Shown: positions 1 to 6,146 of the stretch, in pieces
Position numbering within the stretch: the stretch's first letter is position 1
Layout: each line of letters begins with the position of its first letter
NCBI GenBank assembly: GCA_029052615.1
Contig: JAIDIR010000186.1
Span: 1-8,236 of the forward strand
Source of the DNA: Clostridia bacterium
GTDB lineage: Bacteria > Bacillota > Clostridia > Christensenellales > Borkfalkiaceae
Reading direction: 5' to 3'
Length of the DNA: 8,236 nucleotides
Notes under the pieces: model-generated
Told to the model about the DNA's origin: nothing
Seen by the model: only the letters and a program-made list of their open reading frames with translations
Databases searched by the model: none
Translations under genes and position numbers: made by a program

Positions 1-60
1 AAAAAGTTTAAAATAGTTGTTAATTTTGCATAAAACACAATATGTTGTGGTCAAATACGT
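1..60. other. AT-rich intergenic sequence downstream of rplL
   Basis: No gene is visible here. The stretch is AT-rich and lies beyond the rplL terminator in the direction of minus-strand transcription, so it should lead to the next gene outside the window (often rpoB in this cluster; inference). It holds a small inverted repeat, CACAA-TATG-TTGTG (36-49), and a minus-strand TTGACC hexamer (54 down to 49) that could be a -35 box, but no good -10 follows at the right distance. Confidence 0.4.
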
Positions 61-95
61 AAAAAGCCCCCGCGCAAACCTGCGCGGGGGCTTTT
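61..95 (-). terminator. Rho-independent terminator after rplL
   Basis: A perfect 15-bp stem is formed by 62-76 and 81-95 around the 4-nt loop AACC. Its core is GC-rich (GCCCCCGCGCA) and its ends are A/T runs, so a short U-tract follows the stem on the minus strand (CTTTTT). It begins 15 nt past the rplL stop codon and should end the rplJL transcript, or strongly reduce read-through into genes beyond. The symmetric A/T flanks mean it could also work for plus-strand transcripts. Confidence 0.9.
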
Positions 96-110
96 AATTG
101 CAATTTTAAA

Positions 111-491
111 TTACTCAGCAACTACGGTTGCGCCTGCAGCCTTGAGGTCGGCGATAATCTTATCAGCCTCTTCCTTAGCAACGTTCTCTTTAAGAACGCC
201 GCCCTTTTCAACTGCCTGCTTAGCTTCTACAAGGCCAAGACCGGTGAATGCGCGAACGACCTTGATAACGTCGATCTTCTTAGCGCCTGCGTCCTTAAGA
301 ACGATGTTGAACTCGGTCTTCTCTTCAGCTGCTGCTGCGGGAGCCGCGCCGCCTGCTGCGGGAGCTGCTGCTACTGCAACGGGAGCTGCTGCGGATACGC
401 CGAACTCCTCTTCAAGTGCCTTAACGAGCTCGTTGAGCTCAAGAACCGTCATACCTTTGATTTCTTCGATAAACTTCTTAACGTCTGCCAT
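111..491 (-). CDS. rplL: Large ribosomal subunit protein bL12 (L7/L12)
   Basis: Encodes bL12, the multicopy stalk protein that recruits translational GTPases (EF-Tu, EF-G, IF2, RF3) to the 50S subunit. At 126 residues it has the family's usual length. The N-terminal dimerisation and L10-binding segment (about residues 1-35, with MTVLELNELVKALEEEFGV) is followed by the Ala/Pro/Gly-rich flexible hinge (about 36-56). The C-terminal factor-binding domain (about 57-126) contains the hallmark KKIDVIKVVRAFTGLGLVEAK and ends GATVVAE. The ATG start is preceded by AAGGAGT (505 down to 499). It is the second gene of the rplJL operon, 97 nt after the rplJ stop codon, and ends at a strong terminator. No irregularity was seen. 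Confidence 0.98.
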   Translation of the reverse strand: MADVKKFIEEIKGMTVLELNELVKALEEEFGVSAAAPVAVAAAPAAGGAAPAAAAEEKTEFNIVLKDAGAKKIDVIKVVRAFTGLGLVEAKQAVEKGGVLKENVAKEEADKIIADLKAAGATVVAE

Positions 492-588
492 TTTTTTTAC
501 TCCTTAGGATAATTTTTTAATTTAATGATTTTTTTCTGCGCTCATTTTTTAAGCCGAACGCAAAGGCTTTTGTTTTTCCGCTTTGTTT

Positions 589-1110
589 TTAAGCCTTGCT
601 CTTTGCAACGCCGTCGAGCACGCGGACGATACCCGACAAAAGATTGTTGAGCACGCCTGCAAAGTTTGCAAGGGGCGCCTGCATGGAACCCAGCATCTTT
701 GCAACCAGCTCTTCCTTCGAAGGCATGGAAGCAAGTGCTTTAATGCCGTTCTTGTCCACGTACGCATTGTCTACGAACGCGCTCTTTAAAACTATCTTGT
801 CCGTATAGTCCTTAGCCGCCGCAACCATAACCTTTGCCGCCGACGTTTCGTCGCCTGCAAACGCAATTGCCGTGGGACCGTTCAGGTCGTTATCGAACTG
901 GTTATAGCCAAGCTCGTTCAAAGCCTTTCTCATCAAGGTGTTTTTGTATACCTTGTATTCGCAGCCTGCCTGCTTGCACTTTTTGCGCAGCTCGGAAACT
1001 TCGGCAACGGTGAGCTTGTTATAATCGACCAATACGATGGACTTGGAAGCTTTGATTTTTTCCACAATCTCTTGAACAACTACTTTTTTCGCTTCTTGAT
1101 TAGCTGACAA
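589..1110 (-). CDS. rplJ: Large ribosomal subunit protein uL10
   Basis: Encodes uL10, the base of the 50S stalk, which binds 23S rRNA and carries the bL12 dimers on its C-terminal helix. The L10-bL12 complex also represses its own mRNA through the leader upstream. The 173 residues match the family length. The N-terminal globular domain shows IVLVDYNKLTVAEVSELRKKC and YKVYKNTLMRKAL (about residues 25-67). The middle carries GPTAIAFAGDE, and the C-terminal helix (about 145-170) is the expected bL12-docking region. The start is TTG, giving SANQEAKK after the initiator. It is supported by a strong GGGAGGT ribosome binding site 8 nt upstream, and no ATG fits better. It is the first gene of the rplJL unit. 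Confidence 0.97.
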   Translation of the reverse strand: MSANQEAKKVVVQEIVEKIKASKSIVLVDYNKLTVAEVSELRKKCKQAGCEYKVYKNTLMRKALNELGYNQFDNDLNGPTAIAFAGDETSAAKVMVAAAKDYTDKIVLKSAFVDNAYVDKNGIKALASMPSKEELVAKMLGSMQAPLANFAGVLNNLLSGIVRVLDGVAKSKA

Positions 1111-1118
1111 ATCTTTTT

Positions 1119-1125
1119 ACCTCCC
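1119..1125 (-). promoter_or_regulatory. Ribosome binding site that fixes the rplJ TTG start
   Basis: On the minus strand this reads GGGAGGT, a near-perfect Shine-Dalgarno sequence 8 nt before the TTG at 1110-1108. It decides the unusual start codon. It also lies downstream of the leader attenuator, so translation needs transcriptional read-through. Confidence 0.85.
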
Positions 1126-1141
1126 GTGTTATTTTGATTAT

Positions 1142-1171
1142 AAAAAAACCTTACACCGCAAAGGTATAAGG
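1142..1171 (-). terminator. Attenuator hairpin of the L10 leader
   Basis: On the minus strand CCTTATACC (1171-1163) pairs with GGTGTAAGG (1157-1149) through 9 bp including one G-U pair. The loop is 5 nt, and seven T residues follow (1148-1142). It is an intrinsic terminator lying before the rplJ ribosome binding site, which is the position expected of the conditional terminator in L10 leaders. Confidence 0.88.
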
Positions 1172-1268
1172 CAAAATAATTACGTAAGTATAATTAAAAA
1201 GCTTTCTACCTCGGCAAGAAATTAAGCTTTAAAAAAGCACTTGCTGTCTGCGGCACGTTTAATTTACG
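1142..1268 (-). ncRNA. L10 leader (ribosomal protein L10-bL12 autoregulatory element)
   Basis: This untranslated leader lies between the rplJL promoter and rplJ. On the minus strand it holds the conserved L10-leader blocks CCGCAGACAGCAAG (around 1253-1240) and CTTGCCGAGG (1218-1209). These pair through GCAAG/CTTGC with unpaired GACA and CGAGG segments that form the L10-binding kink-turn. About 40 nt further on comes a terminator hairpin with a T-run (1171-1142). In the known family, binding of L10-bL12 to the kink-turn favours the terminator and so shuts down rplJL when stalk protein is in excess. The match is from remembered consensus; a covariance-model search (Rfam L10_leader) would settle it. 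The 5' end is inferred from the promoter. Confidence 0.88.
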
Positions 1269-1274
1269 CATAAG

Positions 1275-1303
1275 ATTATATCTTTATCCTTCCCCGCTGT
1301 CAA
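1275..1303 (-). promoter_or_regulatory. Consensus sigma-A promoter of rplJL
   Basis: On the minus strand there is a perfect TTGACA -35 box (1303-1298), a 17-nt spacer, and a perfect TATAAT -10 box (1280-1275). Transcription would begin near 1268, just before the L10 leader. The AT-rich tract upstream (about 1325-1350) could act as an UP element. A full-consensus promoter suits a highly expressed ribosomal operon and explains how rplJL can work apart from rplKA. Confidence 0.92.
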
Positions 1304-1337
1304 GCGTTTTTCCGCGTCGATACGAGAAAATTTTTTA

Positions 1338-1378
1338 TTTTTTACAAAATTAAATACGCCGTCGGGATTTGTAAAAAA
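1338..1378. repeat. AT-rich inverted repeat between divergent promoters
   Basis: TTTTTTACAAA (1338-1348) and its exact reverse complement TTTGTAAAAAA (1368-1378) flank a 19-nt spacer that contains CGCCGTCGGG. The repeat lies between the rplJL promoter (minus) and the promoter of the 605-residue membrane protein gene (plus). It ends 3 nt before the latter's -35 region, so it could be an operator or an UP-like element. Low complexity makes chance partly possible. Confidence 0.5.
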
Positions 1379-1381
1379 ATA

Positions 1382-1409
1382 TTGCTTTTTGTCGAAAAAG
1401 TGCTATAAT
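1382..1409 (+). promoter_or_regulatory. Extended -10 promoter for the membrane protein/lemA operon
   Basis: The plus strand has TGCTATAAT (1401-1409), which is a perfect TATAAT with the TG extension of extended -10 promoters. A weak -35 hexamer, TTGCTT (1382-1387), sits 16 nt upstream. Transcription would begin near 1416, giving a leader of about 35 nt before the ATG at 1452. This is the only good plus-strand promoter seen upstream of the operon. Confidence 0.75.
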
Positions 1410-1451
1410 TTAATTAAGTGATTTTTACGTAACTTAAGGGAATATTGAAAG

Positions 1452-3269
1452 ATGAACGACGACAGGTTGCTTGAACCGGTCAAAGCCTATAACGAATTTT
1501 ACGAGAGCGAATTCGACGCGAACGCGCGCGATTATTTTAACGACCTGGTTGAAAAGTCGGGCATAGACGTTGAGCAGAACCGCGACACCGTAAAAAAATA
1601 CAGGGCCGCCACCACTATGGCAAACGAAACCGCACGCAAACTTTCGAAGAGAAAAACTCTCCGCGGGTTTTTGATTGCGCTTACCGTACTGGGATTTTTA
1701 GCCGCCGCTATCGGCGTATTTATGATAGTTCAGAATACGACGGTTGCAGGCGCGGTTACCCTGTCGGTCGGTGCGGTCGTTGCAATCGGCGCGTTGCTTT
1801 TGATACTGATCGTTTTAAACAAACAGATAAAGCAAGCCGACGCACTGTTTGCAAAGCGCTCTGCCGAGGCGGAAAGCATTTTAAGGGAAGCGTGGCGCCA
1901 AATGCAACCGCTTAACGCTTTATTCGATAGCGACGCCACCAAAAAGCTTATTGAAAAGACAATTCCGCTGTTAAAAATAGACGACAACTTTTCGATGCGC
2001 CGCTACGACTATTTAAACGGCAAGTACGGGTTTGGCGATAACGACGACGTTAACCGCTCCACCATTGCCATTCTTACGGGTGAAATTTTGGGTAATCCTT
2101 TCGTCGTTGACAGGGAAATAGTGGAATCCATGTCCAACTTCACGTACACCGGAACGCTGGTAATTCACTGGACGACCACTTATAGGGACAGTCAGGGGCA
2201 CGTACATACTCAGCACCACTCGCAGACGCTGACGGCAAGCGTGACCAAACCGAAGCCCGTCTATTCACAACAAACCCGCCTCATATACGGCAACGAGGCG
2301 GCGCCCGACTTAAGGTTTGCACACGAGCCTACGCATGCCGAACGGCTTAGCGAAAAGGCGCTTGCAAGTAAAGTTAAATCGGAAACCAAAAAGATAAAGA
2401 AGCTGCAGACGCGTGCGCTGGATAGCGCGCAGAGCAACTTTACCGTAATGGGCAATGAAGAATTCGACGCGCTTTTTAACGCTTTCGACAGAAACAACGA
2501 AGTGCAGTTCCGCCTTATGTTTACTCCCCTTGCGCAGAAGAATATGCTTGAACTGATGAAGGATAAGGCGCACTACGGCGACGATTTTACTTTTATCAAA
2601 TCGGGCTGTCTGAACTATGTGTCAAGCGAACATTCGGCAAGCTGGGATATGAATGCCGACCACAAGAGATATTTTTCCTACGGCGTAGACGAGGCTTTGA
2701 AAAATTTCCTCTCGTTCAACAACGCGTACTTCAGGTCGCTATACTTCGACTTTGCTCCCCTGCTCTCCGTGCCGCTCTATCAGCAGCACAAGCCCAAGGA
2801 ATATATTTACCGCGATAACTACCCGCGCAACCTTTCAAGCTACGAGGCGGAGGTTGCCGTCAATGCGCTTGGCGACAGGGCGTTTGCCGACGAATACGCC
2901 GATACCCCCTCCATTCTCAAAACGGGACTTTTATATAAGGAAGGGAAATCCGACGCGGTTGAGGTGACGGCGTACGCTTACCATATAGAGCCGCGCGTAG
3001 ACTACGTACCCGTATTCGGCGGGGACGGCTGCGTGCATTCCGTGCCCGTGCCCTGGGACGAATATATACCCGTTCAGCGCGAGAGCGTTGTAAAGCTGAA
3101 GGAACTGCCTTTCAGCGACAAGCAGTTTTACTATGGAGAGGACAAAACCGGTCTGCACGACGCGCTGTCTGCGCTTGGCACGACCTCGTTCGGACGCGGT
3201 ATACTCTGCTGTCTGGTCAATGATATTAACGCGTCTTTCGATGCGGAAATAGATAAAAAATTAAAATAA
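1452..3269 (+). CDS. Two-helix membrane protein of unassigned function, LemA partner
   Basis: Function unknown. The 605-residue product has a short polar N-terminus, then two adjacent transmembrane helices (about residues 71-93 and 100-123) joined by a tight turn. A large C-terminal part of about 480 residues follows. The positive residues before helix 1 (KLSKRKTLR) and after helix 2 (KQIKQ) put both ends in the cytoplasm (inference). A beta-rich stretch (about 228-268) contains a histidine cluster, GHVHTQHH (249-256), and is followed by IYGNEAAPDLRF (278-289). Residues 330-392 (FTVMGNEEFDA, then VQFRLMFTPLAQKNMLELM) recall the C-terminal part of DUF3137 proteins. The layout also recalls the mycoplasma MAG1210 family, and both are known beside LemA; both comparisons are from memory. 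The start follows a weak AAGGG. It is co-transcribed with lemA, 21 nt downstream. Confidence 0.85.
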   Translation: MNDDRLLEPVKAYNEFYESEFDANARDYFNDLVEKSGIDVEQNRDTVKKYRAATTMANETARKLSKRKTLRGFLIALTVLGFLAAAIGVFMIVQNTTVAGAVTLSVGAVVAIGALLLILIVLNKQIKQADALFAKRSAEAESILREAWRQMQPLNALFDSDATKKLIEKTIPLLKIDDNFSMRRYDYLNGKYGFGDNDDVNRSTIAILTGEILGNPFVVDREIVESMSNFTYTGTLVIHWTTTYRDSQGHVHTQHHSQTLTASVTKPKPVYSQQTRLIYGNEAAPDLRFAHEPTHAERLSEKALASKVKSETKKIKKLQTRALDSAQSNFTVMGNEEFDALFNAFDRNNEVQFRLMFTPLAQKNMLELMKDKAHYGDDFTFIKSGCLNYVSSEHSASWDMNADHKRYFSYGVDEALKNFLSFNNAYFRSLYFDFAPLLSVPLYQQHKPKEYIYRDNYPRNLSSYEAEVAVNALGDRAFADEYADTPSILKTGLLYKEGKSDAVEVTAYAYHIEPRVDYVPVFGGDGCVHSVPVPWDEYIPVQRESVVKLKELPFSDKQFYYGEDKTGLHDALSALGTTSFGRGILCCLVNDINASFDAEIDKKLK

Positions 3270-3290
3270 TTAACCGTTTGGAGGAAATTT

Positions 3291-3962
3291 ATGGCTAACG
3301 AATTAGACGAACTTAACGATCCCGTTATGCAAGAAGGCAACGACGTTCACGTTATTGCAAAGAGACTGCCCGTCAAAGTAGGCGGCGGCTCTAAATTCTT
3401 TGAAATCGCAATCTGGTTCCTGCCGCCCATAATCGGCGGTATAGTATGGTGCGTTTTAAAGGTAAAGGCGCGCAGCTACCTGCAAAAGCTTCAGCAGAAG
3501 CTGCAGCACGACGCTTCGCAGATTGACAACTACCTTGAACAGCGCGTGCAGATTTTGCAAAACTGCGCAAAGCTCGTTGACAAGGCAGTCGATTTAGATA
3601 AGTCCACCTTTACTCAAATTGCGACCCTGCGTGCGGGCAGGTCCGGTGATTCGGACGAGGCAAGAAACGAATGCGCCGACAAGCTGAACGCTTTGGACAG
3701 GTCAATAAACGTAGCGGTAGAAAACTACCCCAACTTGATGGCACATCAGGAGCTTGCGGACGCTATGCAGCAGAACTCCTATTTGCAGCGCGAAATCACC
3801 GCCGCACGCGAGGTGTACAACGATACCGTGAATACCTGGAACAGCGAAATATTCTCTTGGCCGACCAAGATGATAGTTGCCGCAAAAGCGGGCTACACCA
3901 CCCGCCTGCCGTTCATTGCCGACAAGGAAACCAAAGAAGCCGCCCGCGGCACTTTCTTTTAA
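3291..3962 (+). CDS. LemA family membrane protein
   Basis: A LemA-family protein of 223 residues; the molecular role of the family is not settled. A cytoplasmic-looking N-terminal extension (1-35) precedes one transmembrane helix (about 37-57, FFEIAIWFLPPIIGGIVWCVL). A long helical region follows, with the family pattern of QIDNYLEQRVQILQNCAKLVDKA (77-99). Later come YPNLMAHQ (146-153) and REITAAREVYNDTVNTWNSE (167-186). The tail, LPFIADKETKEAARGTFF, matches the usual LemA ending of a hydrophobic/Pro segment plus acidic residues. Typical LemA proteins are about 185 residues and start near the helix, so the N-terminal extension is longer, as in mycoplasma-type members. The start is set by GGAGG (3280-3284), 6 nt upstream. 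Pairing with the preceding membrane protein suggests the two form a membrane complex (inference). Confidence 0.92.
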   Translation: MANELDELNDPVMQEGNDVHVIAKRLPVKVGGGSKFFEIAIWFLPPIIGGIVWCVLKVKARSYLQKLQQKLQHDASQIDNYLEQRVQILQNCAKLVDKAVDLDKSTFTQIATLRAGRSGDSDEARNECADKLNALDRSINVAVENYPNLMAHQELADAMQQNSYLQREITAAREVYNDTVNTWNSEIFSWPTKMIVAAKAGYTTRLPFIADKETKEAARGTFF

Positions 3963-4015
3963 GCAGCGTACCGCGCTTAATTGCCCGGACGTAAAATAAA
4001 CTTAATCACCACAAA

Positions 4016-4054
4016 GCATAAGCGGCGCGCAACTTAAGTTGCGCGCCGCTTTGC
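4016..4054. terminator. Bidirectional terminator at a perfect palindrome
   Basis: Positions 4020-4051 form a 32-bp perfect palindrome with GC-rich arms (AGCGGCGCGC) around AACTTAAGTT. The stem can extend by GCA/TGC if one T (4019) is bulged. It lies between the convergent ends of the lemA gene (stop at 3962) and the second permease gene (stop at 4064). T-runs are weak on both sides (TTTGCATTTCATTT on plus, TATGCTTTGT on minus), so efficiency is uncertain. No other terminator is visible for either operon. Confidence 0.8.
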
Positions 4055-4063
4055 ATTTCATTT

Positions 4064-5143
4064 CTATTCAGTCGCAGTCAAGCGTTTTCGCCTTGATATA
4101 AAGAAATCTTTATCCTGCCATAAAATTATAAACGCCGCCATTCCCGCCCCTACTGCTACGTGGAACGAAAGCGCCACCCACAGTCGGTAGTCAGCCGCGC
4201 AATGAAATAATCCGTACAGAGATATTATAGGAAAATATTTTTGATCACCGTAATCGGGATACTTCACCAACTCCCAAGGCGCTTCCTGAAAAGAAACACC
4301 GCACAGGCACAAAATAAATATTACCACAAACACAGCCGCCGCACCCGTCGCCAAAGGCTTTTTTATAAACTGCCCTATAAATACCGTAAGAATACCCGTG
4401 AACAGCATTGCAACAAGCATTTGCAGCATTACCAAAGTAAACGTTGCAAGTATGGGCTGTGAGTAATATTTTTCACCCGTATAGAACAGCACGTGAGCGG
4501 AAGCATTGCCCGCACCCAATATAAGCCCCCATATAAAAATAATCAGCCATATCGCAAAGTTCAGCAAGCCCGAAACGAACAGCTTACCGCCCATAACCGT
4601 GCGTTTACCCACCGGCGCGGCAAGATAGTTTTTCATTATCCCCTTACCGTAAGGCGAAACGCAAGTGATTACTGCCGTTATAATTGCAAAAATTATAAGC
4701 GGATAGAACGCAAACCGCATTATCCAAAACAGCGAGCCTACTCCCCTGTATGCGGCAGAATTATAATAAAAATCAAAGCCGTAATAGAAATCAAATTGAG
4801 GATGCCAGCCCGTTTGCGTAAGCATACATTGATAATAATCCATCAATTCCTTCGGACCTTTACCTAATCCCCCAAAGAACGGATCAACGCCTTCGGGACG
4901 AGCCGCTTCACCGATATAATAGAGGTGCCACGAACGATAATACTCGTAATTTTGCTGGTATCCCGCCAAAAGCTTATCGAAATCGTCCACCTTTTCGGGC
5001 AACTCGGGCGACATTTCAACCGTCAAAAGATAGACGGTTATAACGGTTATAAATATCGCCAACACGAAAAGAAGAACGTACAAAAACTTTTTATCCGATA
5101 ACAGCCTGCGTATCTCGCTTTTTACCATTCTGAAAAAGTGCAT
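4064..5143 (-). CDS. ABC-2 type transporter permease (second of pair)
   Basis: A 359-residue membrane subunit of an ABC exporter. Six transmembrane helices are visible: about 20-40, 143-163, 188-210, 231-256, 264-284 and 321-342. Between helices 1 and 2 is an extracytoplasmic domain of about 100 residues rich in Tyr, Phe and Trp (for example YQQNYEYYRSWHLYY, 62-76). After helix 2 comes the cytoplasmic motif KGIMKNYLAAPVGKRTVMGGK (167-187), which corresponds to the coupling region that meets the ATPase in this family and is shared with the preceding permease. The C-terminus is basic (FISRRKRL). The ATG is supported by GAGG (5155-5152), which overlaps the stop codon of the upstream gene; the genes are 10 nt apart. 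It is the last gene of the operon. The substrate is unknown; relatives include peptide antibiotic exporters and resistance pumps. Confidence 0.88.
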   Translation of the reverse strand: MHFFRMVKSEIRRLLSDKKFLYVLLFVLAIFITVITVYLLTVEMSPELPEKVDDFDKLLAGYQQNYEYYRSWHLYYIGEAARPEGVDPFFGGLGKGPKELMDYYQCMLTQTGWHPQFDFYYGFDFYYNSAAYRGVGSLFWIMRFAFYPLIIFAIITAVITCVSPYGKGIMKNYLAAPVGKRTVMGGKLFVSGLLNFAIWLIIFIWGLILGAGNASAHVLFYTGEKYYSQPILATFTLVMLQMLVAMLFTGILTVFIGQFIKKPLATGAAAVFVVIFILCLCGVSFQEAPWELVKYPDYGDQKYFPIISLYGLFHCAADYRLWVALSFHVAVGAGMAAFIILWQDKDFFISRRKRLTATE

Positions 5144-5153
5144 TTAAATTTCC

Positions 5154-6146
5154 TCAGAAATCTTTTTTCTTGAATTTGACTAACGACCAGATTATCAATC
5201 CGCACGTTACGGCTAAATAGACAAACGCCATAATTATGAAATGAATATCGAAACCGCCCATATAGTTCCAAAGTCCGAATACGGGTATAAGGTTAAAAGT
5301 TTCAAACGCCGCCTTGCCAAGCATTACGAAGTTTCTTTCCCCCGAAACTATCAGACTGATAAAAATCAAGGCAACTGTGCCCAGAGGCGGTATCAAACTG
5401 CTTGGAAGCGGTTTAAAATACGCAGTGCACAGCAGCGTAACCGCATAATACAGTGCAACCAACAGAATATTTCTCAAACCGATTTGCGCGAATACGTGCG
5501 TACCGCTTACCGCCTTGAAGCCACCCGAATACATAAGAAACGGGCGCGACGGCGAACAGGCGCAAACAATTAAAAGAACGACGTACGACAGGACGGGCAA
5601 CGCCGTTGCCGCCGTAAAAGTAACGCCCGTCTTTACGGCAAAAACCTCCTTCCTCTTTATCGGCGCCGCCAGCAGATTTTTTACGGTATGCCGTTCGGCG
5701 GAAAACGTCCACAGCGCACCGACGAACGCAAACGCACAAAACACGTAAGTTATCATTTCGTAGAAGTACGTGCAAAAACCGAACGCCTCGTACCCTTTGA
5801 ATTTTTCGATATAATCTCCATTAGTAATATAGTCCTGCTCGACCGTTCCGGTATCGAGGAAAAAGCGGTATCTTTCTATCTGGCGGGTCAATTCGAACAC
5901 CTTCTCTTTGCCGAGAACGTCCTCGTAGCTTTCCAACATATCGCTATACTTTTTAATATCTTCGCTATACCCCTGCAAAATAGTCCCGCGGTCGGGAATT
6001 GAAATTGCGGACGACGGCGAAGCCGCATACAAAACCGAAAAAACGATGATAAACGCGGCAAGGACGGGAATTATTAAAAACAGCCACTTCTTCTGCGCCC
6101 AAAGCCTGACCGCTTCATACTTTAAAATGCTTTTAAAGTTTTTCAT
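5154..6146 (-). CDS. ABC-2 type transporter permease (first of pair)
   Basis: A 330-residue membrane subunit whose start overlaps the ATPase stop by 4 nt (ATGA), implying translational coupling. It has six predicted transmembrane helices at about 20-41, 125-148, 171-196, 219-242, 250-268 and 301-321. An extracytoplasmic loop of about 80 residues lies between helices 1 and 2. That loop is charged and helical (YSEDIKKYSDMLESYEDVLG), unlike the aromatic-rich loop of its partner. The cytoplasmic segment RHTVKNLLAAPIKRKEVFAVK (152-172) parallels KNYLAAP in the second permease, so the two are paralogues and probably form a heterodimeric channel. The C-terminus is basic (KFKKKDF). Substrate not determinable; bacitracin- or lantibiotic-type efflux is one option, export of a cell product another. 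Confidence 0.88.
   Translation of the reverse strand: MKNFKSILKYEAVRLWAQKKWLFLIIPVLAAFIIVFSVLYAASPSSAISIPDRGTILQGYSEDIKKYSDMLESYEDVLGKEKVFELTRQIERYRFFLDTGTVEQDYITNGDYIEKFKGYEAFGFCTYFYEMITYVFCAFAFVGALWTFSAERHTVKNLLAAPIKRKEVFAVKTGVTFTAATALPVLSYVVLLIVCACSPSRPFLMYSGGFKAVSGTHVFAQIGLRNILLVALYYAVTLLCTAYFKPLPSSLIPPLGTVALIFISLIVSGERNFVMLGKAAFETFNLIPVFGLWNYMGGFDIHFIIMAFVYLAVTCGLIIWSLVKFKKKDF

Noticed and set aside
36..55. Possible minus-strand promoter and small inverted repeat beyond rplL
   Set aside because: TTGACC resembles a -35 box, but no acceptable -10 lies 16-18 nt downstream, and the 5-bp inverted repeat is too short to stand alone.
142..507. Open frame of 121 codons on the plus strand opposite rplL
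   Set aside because: It is the antisense shadow of the Ala-rich rplL gene, with low-complexity Ala/Ser composition and no ribosome binding site.
551..569. AAGCC/GGCTT hairpin between rplJ and rplL
   Set aside because: The stem has only 5 bp with a 9-nt loop, and there is no T-run on the minus strand, so it is not convincing as a terminator or processing site.
5413..5775. Open frame of 120 codons overlapping the first permease
   Set aside because: It is a frame-shifted shadow. The permease frame gives continuous transmembrane helices and a paralogous motif.
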